Source: Ga0077555 sp031406575 (GTDB lineage Bacteria; Pseudomonadota; Alphaproteobacteria; Rhizobiales; Hyphomicrobiaceae). From it: DNA of 64,000 nt. The stretch's first letter is position 1. Each line of letters starts with the position of its first letter. The position numbers and the translations under genes were made by a program. The DNA lies in NCBI GenBank assembly GCA_031406575.1, contig JANOHP010000247.1, positions 1 to 64,000 of the forward strand. Direction: 5' to 3'. Of the stretch, positions 15,620-22,733 are shown in pieces. The notes under the pieces are model-generated. The model had not been told where the DNA came from. It made no database searches and was given only the letters and a program-made list of their open reading frames with translations.

Positions 15620-17368
15620 TCACACCTTGCGCAGAAACTCGAAGTCGCAACCTTCAGGGGCTTGCATGACGGAGCCCCGGAACAACCGGTCGTAACCACG
15701 GTCCGGGAGGGTCGTGGGCGTTTTCTCCCACTCGGTGCGGCGCTTCGCCAGTTCAGCATCGTCGACCAATAAATCGAGGCGTCGATTTTTGACGGAGAGC
15801 TGGACGCGATCGCCGGTCCGAACCAGCGCCAGCGGGCCACCCGCAGCGGCTTCGGGAGCCACATGCAGGACGATGGTGCCGTAAGCCGTGCCCGACATGC
15901 GGGCGTCGGAAATGCGCACCATGTCTTTGACGCCGGCCGCCAGCAGCTTCTTGGGGATCGGCAGGAAGCCCGCCTCCGGCATGCCGGCTTCCGAGCGTGG
16001 ACCGGTGTTTGTCAAAATGAGAAAATCGTCGGCCGTCACATCCAGATCGGGCGCGTCGATGCGAGCGGCCATGTCGGCCAGATTGTCGAACACCACCGCG
16101 CGGCCAGTCTTCTCGAACAGCGACGGCGTTGCCGCCGAGCGTTTGATGATCGCCCCGTTGGGCGCGAGCGAACCGAACAACGCCACCAAACCACCCTCCG
16201 GTTCGATGGGTTCGGCTCTCGACTTGATGACGCGGCGGTCGACGTAGGCGCCTTCCTCGTTGGCGAGGCGTTCGCCCAGCGTTTCGCCCGTGACGGTCAT
16301 GCAGTCGAGGTGGAGAAGCGGCTTCAATTCGCGCATCACGGCGCCGATGCCGCCAGCGGCGTAGAAATCCTCCATGTAGAATTCGTTGCCGACGGGTTTG
16401 ACGGCGGCGAGCACGGGCGTCGTATCGGACAGCTCGTTGAACCGGTTCAGGTCGAGCTTGACGCCGACGCGGCCGGCGATGGCGGCGAGGTGAATGACGC
16501 CATTGGTCGACCCGCCCAACGACAGCAGCACACGCGCGGCATTCTCGATCGATTTCTCGGTAATGATCTGAGTCGGCAGGATGTTGCTTCTGACGAGGGC
16601 GACTGCCGCCGCGCCCGAGGCTTCTGCGGCGCGCAAGCGATCGGCATGGACGGCGGGAATCGCAGCCGTGCCCGGCAGCGTCATGCCCAGCGCTTCGGCA
16701 ATGGCAGCCATAGTCGATGCCGTGCCCATGACGGCGCAACTTCCCGCCGTCGTCACCAAGCGACCCTCGACCTCCTCGATATCGGCCTGCCCCATGCGGC
16801 CCGCCCGGTACTCCATCCAGAACCTGCGGCAGTCGGTGCAGGCGCCGACGCGGTGATCCTTGTAGCGGCCCGTCATCTGCGGGCCACCGATGAGCTGGAT
16901 CGCGGGTTTGCCGGCGCTGGCCGCCCCCATGAGCTGGGCTGGCACCGTCTTGTCGCAGGCGCCCAGCAGCACGACCGCATCCATCGGCTGGGCACGGATC
17001 ATCTCTTCAGTGTCCATGGCCATGAGGTTGCGGAACTTCATGGAGTTGGGCGCCAGCGTCGACTCGTGCAGCGAAATCGTCGGGAACTCGAGGGCCAGAC
17101 CGCCAGCCGCCGCGACGCCGCGCTTCACGGCTTCCACGAGCTCGGGGAAGTGACGGTGGCACGGGTTGAATTTGCTGAACGTGTTGGCGATGCCGACCAC
17201 AGGCCGTTTCAGTTCGGCGGCGGAATAGCCCATCGACTTGGCGAAGGCACGCCGCATGTAGATGGAGAAATCGCGATCTCCGTAGTTCTGCAGGCCGCGC
17301 AGAAAGCCGCGCTCACTGTCGCCGCTGGCTGCCTTCGTTGCGTCGATTGCCTTCGTTTTCTTCACCAT
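15620..17368 (-). CDS. IlvD/Edd-family sugar-acid dehydratase
   Basis: This 582-residue iron-sulfur dehydratase removes water from an aldonic acid to give a 2-keto-3-deoxy acid. Cluster-ligand cysteines are visible in FNPCHRHFPEL, LGACDKTVPAQ and the GACTDCRRFWMEYRAG segment. GSCAVMGTASTMAAIAEALG is the family hallmark, and ISDARMSGTAYG lies near the C-terminus. The CTDCRRFW variant and overall length favour the arabinonate/xylonate/galactonate-type dehydratases over IlvD itself. The second ATG (17368, MVKKTKAID) is chosen because GGGGA sits six bases ahead of it. Same strand as dgoK and dgoA, so a route from galactonate or a related sugar acid via dehydratase, kinase and aldolase is likely; the exact substrate is inference. 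Confidence 0.85.
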   Translation of the reverse strand: MVKKTKAIDATKAASGDSERGFLRGLQNYGDRDFSIYMRRAFAKSMGYSAAELKRPVVGIANTFSKFNPCHRHFPELVEAVKRGVAAAGGLALEFPTISLHESTLAPNSMKFRNLMAMDTEEMIRAQPMDAVVLLGACDKTVPAQLMGAASAGKPAIQLIGGPQMTGRYKDHRVGACTDCRRFWMEYRAGRMGQADIEEVEGRLVTTAGSCAVMGTASTMAAIAEALGMTLPGTAAIPAVHADRLRAAEASGAAAVALVRSNILPTQIITEKSIENAARVLLSLGGSTNGVIHLAAIAGRVGVKLDLNRFNELSDTTPVLAAVKPVGNEFYMEDFYAAGGIGAVMRELKPLLHLDCMTVTGETLGERLANEEGAYVDRRVIKSRAEPIEPEGGLVALFGSLAPNGAIIKRSAATPSLFEKTGRAVVFDNLADMAARIDAPDLDVTADDFLILTNTGPRSEAGMPEAGFLPIPKKLLAAGVKDMVRISDARMSGTAYGTIVLHVAPEAAAGGPLALVRTGDRVQLSVKNRRLDLLVDDAELAKRRTEWEKTPTTLPDRGYDRLFRGSVMQAPEGCDFEFLRKV

Positions 17369-17550
17369 TGCCATTCCCCGTTCGGACGCGCTGCGAGCGG
17401 CCACTCCATGTTGCCCCCGTTGTAGCGTGCCCCACGCGGCCAGCACCAGTGCTTCTCGCGGCAGGCAATCGCTGCCGTTTACGAAACCTCAACCATTCGA
17501 TGGAAAGAGTTCATTAACCAAGTCTGCCAGTCGCAAGGAGCAGTCGCGTC

Positions 17551-18054
17551 ATGTCATTGAAAATGGAGTATGCCCCGGCGCGCGTGACCTCGAGCCTCCA
17601 CGAGGTCCACAACGATACCGGCCGCATCGCGTTCTGTGGCCCATACGTTCTGTCCGCCATCACGGGATATCCAATCAGCAGCATCGAAGACGAAATTCGC
17701 GCCTATCGCGACATTCCCGAAGGCCGCCGGCCCATCATCAAGGGCACCTATGCGGAGGAAGTGGCCGCAGCGCTGGCTCGCTTCGGCTACCGCATGGACC
17801 TGAAAGAGAGCTACTTGCACCTCGAGCGCAAGAAGCGCCCCTCCGTGTGGACCTGGATGCAGAAACCGCGCAGCGCCTGGGCGCACTACATCCTCGCCAT
17901 ACATCGCGGCAAGGAAGGCCACTGGATCCTGATCAAGGGCGTGAAGGGCTGCGATACCTACAGCCTGGGCAAATGGCAATTCGTCGTCGACGGCCCCCAC
18001 AAAGGCTGCAAAATCATGGAGATCTTCGAGGTCCGAAAGGATCTGGGGGTGTAG
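17551..18054 (+). CDS. Unknown protein with possible papain-like Cys/His pair
   Basis: I do not recognise this 167-residue protein by family. It begins with MSLKMEYAPARVTSSLHE after an AAGGAG site. RIAFCGPYVLSAITGY puts C29 at the N-terminus of a hydrophobic helix, as in papain-like peptidases and the C39 group. H124 lies in KEGHWILIKG, followed by polar residues (D135, D147) that could complete a triad. The middle is basic (LERKKRP). No signal peptide or membrane segment is seen. It sits just ahead of the ParDE module, apart from obvious metabolic partners. A small cysteine peptidase or amidase fold is a hypothesis; the arrangement of C, H and D is the only support. Confidence 0.6.
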   Translation: MSLKMEYAPARVTSSLHEVHNDTGRIAFCGPYVLSAITGYPISSIEDEIRAYRDIPEGRRPIIKGTYAEEVAAALARFGYRMDLKESYLHLERKKRPSVWTWMQKPRSAWAHYILAIHRGKEGHWILIKGVKGCDTYSLGKWQFVVDGPHKGCKIMEIFEVRKDLGV

Positions 18055-18100
18055 CGTCACCCGAGTGGCGTTTGGGGCCGCCGTCTGATATTTTCGCTTC

Positions 18101-18358
18101 ATGACAATCACTTTGACGCCTGATCAAATCCGCTGGCTGGAGAGCCAGGTCGAAGTCGGCAGGTTTTCCTCGGTCGAGGAAGGCGTTCGTGCGGCCGTGA
18201 CCGAATTGATGTTGGTTCCTATCGACGAGAACGATGATCTCGCCTGGGCAAAACCGCTCGTGGATGAAGCGATTGCAGAAGCGGGGCACGACAAACCGCT
18301 GACCATCGACGCATTTCGGGAACATGCGGCGCGCCGCGCCAAATCGCTGCGACGCTGA
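18101..18358 (+). CDS. parD: ParD-type antitoxin
   Basis: This 85-residue protein has the ParD ribbon-helix-helix N-terminus: MTITLTPDQIRWLESQVEVG followed by FSSVEEGVRAAVTELM. An acidic, flexible tail follows that would wrap the toxin. The gene lies directly upstream of a RelE/ParE-fold gene, separated by three bases, so the two are certainly coupled. It is expected to neutralise the toxin and repress its own promoter. The 46 bases upstream contain no palindrome I find convincing. Confidence 0.88.
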   Translation: MTITLTPDQIRWLESQVEVGRFSSVEEGVRAAVTELMLVPIDENDDLAWAKPLVDEAIAEAGHDKPLTIDAFREHAARRAKSLRR

Positions 18359-18361
18359 AAA

Positions 18362-18664
18362 ATGGTTGCGGTCTATGTTTTTCGGCGTGCTCAGTATGAT
18401 TTCGACGAGATTCTAAATCGTCTCGAAGATGTAGCAGGCGCTCGGATCGCCTCGAGATATGCCACCTCTCTGACCCAAGCGATCAACCGCCTCGAAGAGT
18501 TTCCCGGGACGGGAGCGCCGCGACCGCGGCTAGGCAAAGACATGCGTGTGGCGATCGTCACGCCCTACTTGGTGATCTATCGGCATGCACTCGGTAGCGA
18601 CACCGTAGAAATTCTGCGAATTTTGCACGGCAGGCGCAGGATCACGAGACGAACACTCGAATAG
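18362..18664 (+). CDS. parE: ParE-type toxin
   Basis: This 100-residue protein of the RelE/ParE superfamily probably inhibits DNA gyrase or another core target. Visible features are the N-terminal strand and helices YVFRRAQYDFDEILNRLED, GARIASRYATSLTQAINRL, the EFPGTGAPRPRLG turn typical of the family, and the strands MRVAIVTPYLVIYRHAL and VEILRILHGRR. The frame is complete and follows parD by three bases. Target assignment (gyrase versus mRNA) cannot be made from sequence. It is intact, unlike the BrnT toxin 3 kb away. Confidence 0.88.
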   Translation: MVAVYVFRRAQYDFDEILNRLEDVAGARIASRYATSLTQAINRLEEFPGTGAPRPRLGKDMRVAIVTPYLVIYRHALGSDTVEILRILHGRRRITRRTLE

Positions 18665-18675
18665 GCCCGAGAGTC

Positions 18676-19308
18676 ATGTCCACCACCATCCTCATCGCGT
18701 TCATCGGAACCTGCGTGCTTCTGGCGGTGACGCCGGGGCCGAATATGGCTTTGATTATTGCCAATACGCTGGCTGGCGGGTTGCGGGGTGGGTTGGCGAC
18801 GCTGGCGGGTACCACGACTGGCCTTGCAATTCTCGTCGGCGTGGTGGCCTTGGGCATGACGTCGATCATGGTGCTGATGGCCGAATGGTTCGACGTCATA
18901 CGTTGGGTCGGCGCCGTTTACTTGGCGCTGCTGGGAGCCTTGCAACTGAGGGGGTATTGGCGGCGGCGCAGTCTGCCCGACATTGCCGCTGCTCCCCTCA
19001 TCCGAGCGCACGCCGGTGGCCTTTATCTGCAGGGGTTGTTCGTTGCGTTGTCGAACCCCAAGGTGCTGTTGTTTCTGGGCGCGTTCCTGCCCCAGTTCGT
19101 CGACGTCGGCCGCGATCCGGGACCGCAATTGGCGCTCCTCGCAGCTCTGTTCGTTGCCATCCTGGCTGTCGTGGATATCGCCTATACGATCGTCCTGGCG
19201 CGGGCACGGGCAACGATTGCCCCGAGCCGGCTCGCTATTCTGGACGGGGGCTCGGGCCTCTTGCTGCTGGCGGGGGGCCTGGCTCTGGTCACGTTGCGGC
19301 GGCCGTGA
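18676..19308 (+). CDS. LysE/RhtB-family amino-acid exporter
   Basis: This 210-residue inner-membrane protein has about six hydrophobic segments. The LysE/RhtB signature is at the N-terminus: FIGTCVLLAVTPGPNMALII followed by a glycine-rich stretch GLRGGLATLAGTTTGLAILV. The repeat half has GLYLQGLFVALSNPKVLLFL. Such proteins export amino acids or related small molecules using the proton gradient. The substrate is not predictable. It begins 11 bases after parE, but a functional link to the toxin-antitoxin pair is unlikely. Confidence 0.9.
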   Translation: MSTTILIAFIGTCVLLAVTPGPNMALIIANTLAGGLRGGLATLAGTTTGLAILVGVVALGMTSIMVLMAEWFDVIRWVGAVYLALLGALQLRGYWRRRSLPDIAAAPLIRAHAGGLYLQGLFVALSNPKVLLFLGAFLPQFVDVGRDPGPQLALLAALFVAILAVVDIAYTIVLARARATIAPSRLAILDGGSGLLLLAGGLALVTLRRP

Positions 19309-19350
19309 TAGGCCGTTGATCCGGCGCAACCAGCTCGGGATTCTGCCCCT

Positions 19351-19857
19351 ATGCCCCGCATCGGTTTCTACTCCGGCTCGTTCGATCCCGTGACCAACGG
19401 GCACGCCGACGTCATACGTCGAGGGGCTGCCATCGTCGATCGGCTGATCATCGGTATCGGCGTGCATCCGGGGAAAGCGCCGCTGTTTTCCACCGACGAG
19501 AAGGTGTCCCTGCTCCAAACCGAAACGGCCGCCATCGCCACATCGACGGGGTGCGAGATCCGCATTGAAACATTTGCGGGGCTCACGGTGGACGCCGCGC
19601 GGGCCGTGGGCGCGACCCTCATTCTGCGCGGCCTGCGCGACGGCACCGACCTCGATTACGAAATGCAGATGTCGGGCATGAACGGCGCTATGGCGCCCGG
19701 CATCGACACCGTGTTCCTGCCGGCGAGCCCGGACGTGCGCCACATCACGGCGTCGCTGGTTCGCCAGATTGCGCAAATGGGCGGTGACGTGACGAGTTTC
19801 GTGTCGCCCGAGGTGGCACGGCGTCTCGCCGCCAAGGTTTCGGCTCGAAAAGCATGA
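19351..19857 (+). CDS. coaD: Phosphopantetheine adenylyltransferase
   Basis: This 168-residue enzyme performs the penultimate step of coenzyme A synthesis, joining AMP to 4'-phosphopantetheine. The nucleotidyltransferase motif is GFYSGSFDPVTNGHADVIRR. The conserved LILRGLRDGTDLDYEMQM region, with the catalytic basic residues, and the C-terminal element ITASLVRQIAQMGGDV follow. Length and motif order are standard. It lies 42 bases after the LysE gene and ahead of a periplasmic methyltransferase. Assignment is secure. Confidence 0.97.
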   Translation: MPRIGFYSGSFDPVTNGHADVIRRGAAIVDRLIIGIGVHPGKAPLFSTDEKVSLLQTETAAIATSTGCEIRIETFAGLTVDAARAVGATLILRGLRDGTDLDYEMQMSGMNGAMAPGIDTVFLPASPDVRHITASLVRQIAQMGGDVTSFVSPEVARRLAAKVSARKA

Positions 19858-19928
19858 GGGTTCGACCGGGAGCCGGAATCACGGCGCCAGCGTTTATGAG
19901 CAGCACTCGAAAGCATGGAGGACATCGA

Positions 19929-20780
19929 ATGGGTTTTGCGTTCCGTCTCACGAATCTGGTTTTCGCCGCCGGCCTGTCGCTGACACTGACGCTCGGCGGG
20001 GCCTCCGCTCAGGCCAACAAGCCATTCGAGCCGAAAGTCGGCCAGGACGGCAAGGACGTGGTGTGGGTGCCGACCGCGCAGGACCTCGTGGATCGCATGC
20101 TGGACATGGCGAAGGTGACCCCGCAGGACATCGTCATCGATCTGGGATCGGGTGACGGTCGCACCGTGATTACAGCGGCGAAGCTGGGCGCCAAGGCGCA
20201 CGGCATCGAGTACGACCAGAAGATGGTCGAGTTGTCCAAGCAAAACGCGGAAAAAGAGAAAGTTGCCGACAAGGCGACGTTCGCCAAAGCCGACATTTTC
20301 CAAAGCGATTTCTCGCAGGCAACCGTGATCACGATGTTCCTGCTGGAAGACCTCAATCTGAAGCTGCGGCCGACGCTGCTGAAGCTGAAGCCCGGCACCC
20401 GGCTCGTCACCAACACGTTCCGGATGGGCGATTGGCATCATGATGCGTCCGTCGAACTGAAGTCGGGTTGCTCGACCTACTGCAACGCCTACATGTGGAT
20501 CGTGCCGGCCGAAGTCGGCGGGACCTGGCAACTCGTGCATGAGGGCGACAGCGAAGGCCCCGTTGCCTTGGACGTCAAACAGTCGTTCCAAGAGGTCTCC
20601 GGATCGGCAAAGCCCGCGACGGGCGCCGCCGCGAATATCATAGGGAAACTGAACGGCACCGCGGTAAGCTTCAAGATCGCCAACAGCGCGTACGAAGGCA
20701 AGCTCGAGGGCAACACGTTGTCGGGCACGTACAAAGCTGGTGCTCGTGAAGGAGCGTGGAAGGCGACGCGCGTGAAGTGA
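19929..20780 (+). CDS. Secreted class I SAM-dependent methyltransferase-like protein
   Basis: The 283-residue product begins with a clear signal peptide (MGFAFRLTNLVFAAGLSLTL, cleaved near GASAQA), so the mature protein should be periplasmic. It then shows a class I methyltransferase core: VIDLGSGDGRTVITAAKLGA for SAM binding and AHGIEYDQKMVELSKQN for the ribose-binding acidic residue. MFLLEDLNLKLRPTLLKLKP follows. The last 90 residues form a beta-rich tail (GKLNGTAVSFKIANSAYEGK). The ATG at 19929 follows GGAGG; the in-frame upstream extension overlaps the coaD end. Related exported methyltransferase-like proteins are known, but no SAM source exists in the periplasm, so substrate and cofactor use are open questions. 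Confidence 0.8.
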   Translation: MGFAFRLTNLVFAAGLSLTLTLGGASAQANKPFEPKVGQDGKDVVWVPTAQDLVDRMLDMAKVTPQDIVIDLGSGDGRTVITAAKLGAKAHGIEYDQKMVELSKQNAEKEKVADKATFAKADIFQSDFSQATVITMFLLEDLNLKLRPTLLKLKPGTRLVTNTFRMGDWHHDASVELKSGCSTYCNAYMWIVPAEVGGTWQLVHEGDSEGPVALDVKQSFQEVSGSAKPATGAAANIIGKLNGTAVSFKIANSAYEGKLEGNTLSGTYKAGAREGAWKATRVK

Positions 20781-20803
20781 GCGCGCGCGCTGGGGGTTTG
20801 CGA

Positions 20804-21226
20804 ATGACGAGTGCACCACCACCCACGGCGGCGCCCGATGCACGGGGCGCGCTGTTGCGCCTCCTCGCGCGCGTGCCGCACGGGCGGGTCGCCGGTCATT
20901 CGCTGCTGGCACGCGAACTCGATCTGAGTGTGCGTCACGTGATGGGGCTCTTGCTGGATCTGGACCCAGCGGAGCGCAGCGCTGTTCCCTGGCATCGCGC
21001 TGTCGCCGATGGGGGCGCCATCGGTCGTCATCCCCATCGCGACGCGCAGATGGAAAAACTACGCGCGGAGGGCATCCTCGTGGCGCCGGCCGGGATCGTA
21101 CAGGGGTTGGCCGAGCGACGGATTGCGAGCTTTACGGACGTTGTACCTCTGATGGGCCCGGCAGTATCCGGCCCACCGGCACGGTCACGCGGCATGAAGG
21201 GCCTGCCCCGATCGACGATCGGGTAA
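20804..21226 (+). CDS. Alkyltransferase-like (ATL) protein
   Basis: This 140-residue protein corresponds to the DNA-binding domain of O6-alkylguanine-DNA methyltransferase. It has GRVAGHSLLARELDLSVRHV and then VPWHRAVADGGAIGRHPH. The acceptor cysteine of the PCHR motif is replaced by tryptophan (W63 in PWHR), as in ATL proteins, which bind alkylated guanine without repairing it and recruit nucleotide-excision repair. The residues after about 110 are low-complexity and probably disordered. It starts 23 bases after the methyltransferase-like gene. A true methyltransferase with PCHR lies elsewhere in the window (12396-13289). Confidence 0.8.
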   Translation: MTSAPPPTAAPDARGALLRLLARVPHGRVAGHSLLARELDLSVRHVMGLLLDLDPAERSAVPWHRAVADGGAIGRHPHRDAQMEKLRAEGILVAPAGIVQGLAERRIASFTDVVPLMGPAVSGPPARSRGMKGLPRSTIG

Positions 21227-21388
21227 GTCCATCGGGCTCGGGCCGGCCGCTGATCGACTTTGCCGCAGTCGGCCGATCATTGCCGCCGCGTCCAATTCCC
21301 GCCATAACCGCGCGGCAGACAACCGTCGCACGCGTGGGGTGCTGGTCGTCACCATCCAAACGAACTGAAATCGGAGGGGAGCTTGCCC

Positions 21389-21928
21389 GTGCAGACGATT
21401 CTGATGAGCTTTGTGCTTGCCGTCTTCGCATTGGTGGCGCCGGCCGCGGCGCAGGCCCCGAAGGCCGACCCCGCCAACACGCTGGTGATCGAGTTGAAGT
21501 CGGGCAAGGTGTTGATCCGGCTGCGGCCCGATCTCGCGCCCAAGCACGTCGAGCGCGTCAAGGTGCTCGCCAAGAAGGGCTTCTACGACGGCATCGTGTT
21601 CCATCGTGTCATTGAAGGCTTCATGGCGCAAACCGGAGATCCGACAGGAACCGGAACCGGCGGCTCGGGCCTGGGCAACGTGCCGGCGGAATTCACACCG
21701 ACCCAATTCGAGCGGGGCGTTATCGGCGCCGCGCGATCCAGCAGCCCGAATTCGGCCGACAGCCAGTTTTTCATCGTCTTCAAGCACTCCCCATTCCTCA
21801 ACGGACAGTACACCGTGTGGGGTGAAGTCATCGACGGCATGACCCTCGTCGACCAAATCAAGCGCGGCGAACCCGTACAGAACCCCGACAAGATGCTGAA
21901 GGTCTATCTTCAGTCGGATCAAAAGTGA
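21389..21928 (+). CDS. ppiA: Exported cyclophilin-type peptidyl-prolyl isomerase
   Basis: This 179-residue cyclophilin carries an N-terminal signal peptide (VQTILMSFVLAVFALVAPAA), so it should act on folding proteins in the periplasm. Core motifs include YDGIVFHRVIEGFMAQTGDP, GTGTGGSG, NSADSQFFIVFK and LNGQYTVWGEVIDGM. The GTG at 21389 is preferred over the TTG at 21383 because GGAGGGGA lies eight bases ahead of it but only two ahead of the TTG. It is followed by the cytoplasmic paralogue ppiB, a tandem pair common in alphaproteobacteria and likely the product of an old duplication. Confidence 0.93.
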   Translation: MQTILMSFVLAVFALVAPAAAQAPKADPANTLVIELKSGKVLIRLRPDLAPKHVERVKVLAKKGFYDGIVFHRVIEGFMAQTGDPTGTGTGGSGLGNVPAEFTPTQFERGVIGAARSSSPNSADSQFFIVFKHSPFLNGQYTVWGEVIDGMTLVDQIKRGEPVQNPDKMLKVYLQSDQK

Positions 21929-21929
21929 G

Positions 21930-22015
21930 AGGGAGCAGGGAGTAGGGAATTGAAAAAATTCCCGAGCGACCCGCGTTTCTTACTCGCTACTCCCCTTCCC
22001 CATTCCCTCCCCTTA
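21930..22015. repeat. Imperfect inverted repeat between the two cyclophilin genes
   Basis: The spacer holds a purine-rich left arm (GAGGGAGCAGGGAGTAGGG) and a matching pyrimidine-rich right arm (CTACTCCCCTTCCCCATTCC). The left part also forms a perfect small hairpin, GGGAATT (21945-21951) with AATTCCC (21957-21963). No T tract follows. It may act as an RNA structure between the genes or be a dispersed intergenic repeat. Confidence 0.5.
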
Positions 22016-22026
22016 GGAGCTTCCCC

Positions 22027-22503
22027 ATGACCGCCTACAAAGATCCCGAGAACACGCTGATCGTCGAGACGACCAAAGGTCGGCTGGTGATCGAAATGAA
22101 GCCGGACTTGGCTCCCGGCCATGTCGCCCACATCAAGAAGCTCGCGCGTGAAGGTTTCTACGATGGCATCGTGTTCCATCGGGTCATCGAGGGCTTCATG
22201 GCGCAGACCGGTTGCCCCCAAGGCAGCGGCACGGGCGGATCGAAATATCCCAACCTGAAAGCCGAATTCACTGCCGAACCGCATGTGCGCGGCGTGTGCT
22301 CGATGGCGCGCTCATCGATGCCCGACAGCGCCAACAGTCAGTTCTTCATCTGCTTCGACGACGCCCGCTTCCTCGACAAGCAGTACACGGTCTGGGGCAA
22401 AGTCATCGACGGCATGGACAACGTCGACAAGATCAAGCGCGGCAAACCCGTGCGCGAACCCGACAAGATGACCTCCGTGAAGGTCGCTGCCGACGTGAAG
22501 TGA
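22027..22503 (+). CDS. ppiB: Cytoplasmic cyclophilin-type peptidyl-prolyl isomerase
   Basis: This 158-residue cyclophilin has no signal peptide and should work in the cytoplasm on newly made proteins. It shows FYDGIVFHRVIEGFMAQTGC, GSGTGGSKYPNLKAEF, MARSSMPDSANSQFFICF and LDKQYTVWGKVIDGMD, the same core as its exported neighbour. The start follows TAGGAG at a good distance. An intrinsic terminator follows the stop, so the pair ends here. Confidence 0.95.
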   Translation: MTAYKDPENTLIVETTKGRLVIEMKPDLAPGHVAHIKKLAREGFYDGIVFHRVIEGFMAQTGCPQGSGTGGSKYPNLKAEFTAEPHVRGVCSMARSSMPDSANSQFFICFDDARFLDKQYTVWGKVIDGMDNVDKIKRGKPVREPDKMTSVKVAADVK

Positions 22504-22533
22504 GGCTTGACCTCGTTTTCCGTGCTCGAGGAG

Positions 22534-22562
22534 TCTCGCGGCTCAGCGAGGCTTTTCTTTTT
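22534..22562 (+). terminator. Intrinsic terminator after ppiB
   Basis: TCTCGC (22534-22539) pairs with GCGAGG (22546-22551), one G-T pair included, around a six-base loop, followed by the T-rich run CTTTTCTTTTT. It lies 31 bases after the ppiB stop. Confidence 0.65.
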
Positions 22563-22603
22563 CGAGCAATGTCGTGCCTTGCCAACATGGCTTTCCAATT
22601 TTT

Positions 22604-22654
22604 TCCGTCATCCCGCAAACGTGAGGCCACAGGCCGAGCGTTATGGATGACGGA
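22604..22654. repeat. REP-like nested palindrome upstream of queA
   Basis: TCCGTCATCC (22604-22613) pairs perfectly with GGATGACGGA (22645-22654). Inside, AACG pairs with CGTT and GGCC with GGCC, giving a three-tier hairpin. The layout resembles dispersed intergenic palindromes of Hyphomicrobiales genomes. A second element with GTCATC/GATGAC outer arms lies at 60009-60052. Confidence 0.55.
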
Positions 22655-22733
22655 TAATTGTGTCGCCGTGACCTCGCCAACGTGCGCTGCCATTGCGGTT
22701 GCCACGCTCGCGTGAGTGTTGTAGCGGCTCGTC

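Noticed and set aside
15863..17425. Plus-strand open frame opposite the IlvD/Edd dehydratase (520 codons)
   Set aside because: Antisense shadow of a strongly conserved gene; no recognisable domain.
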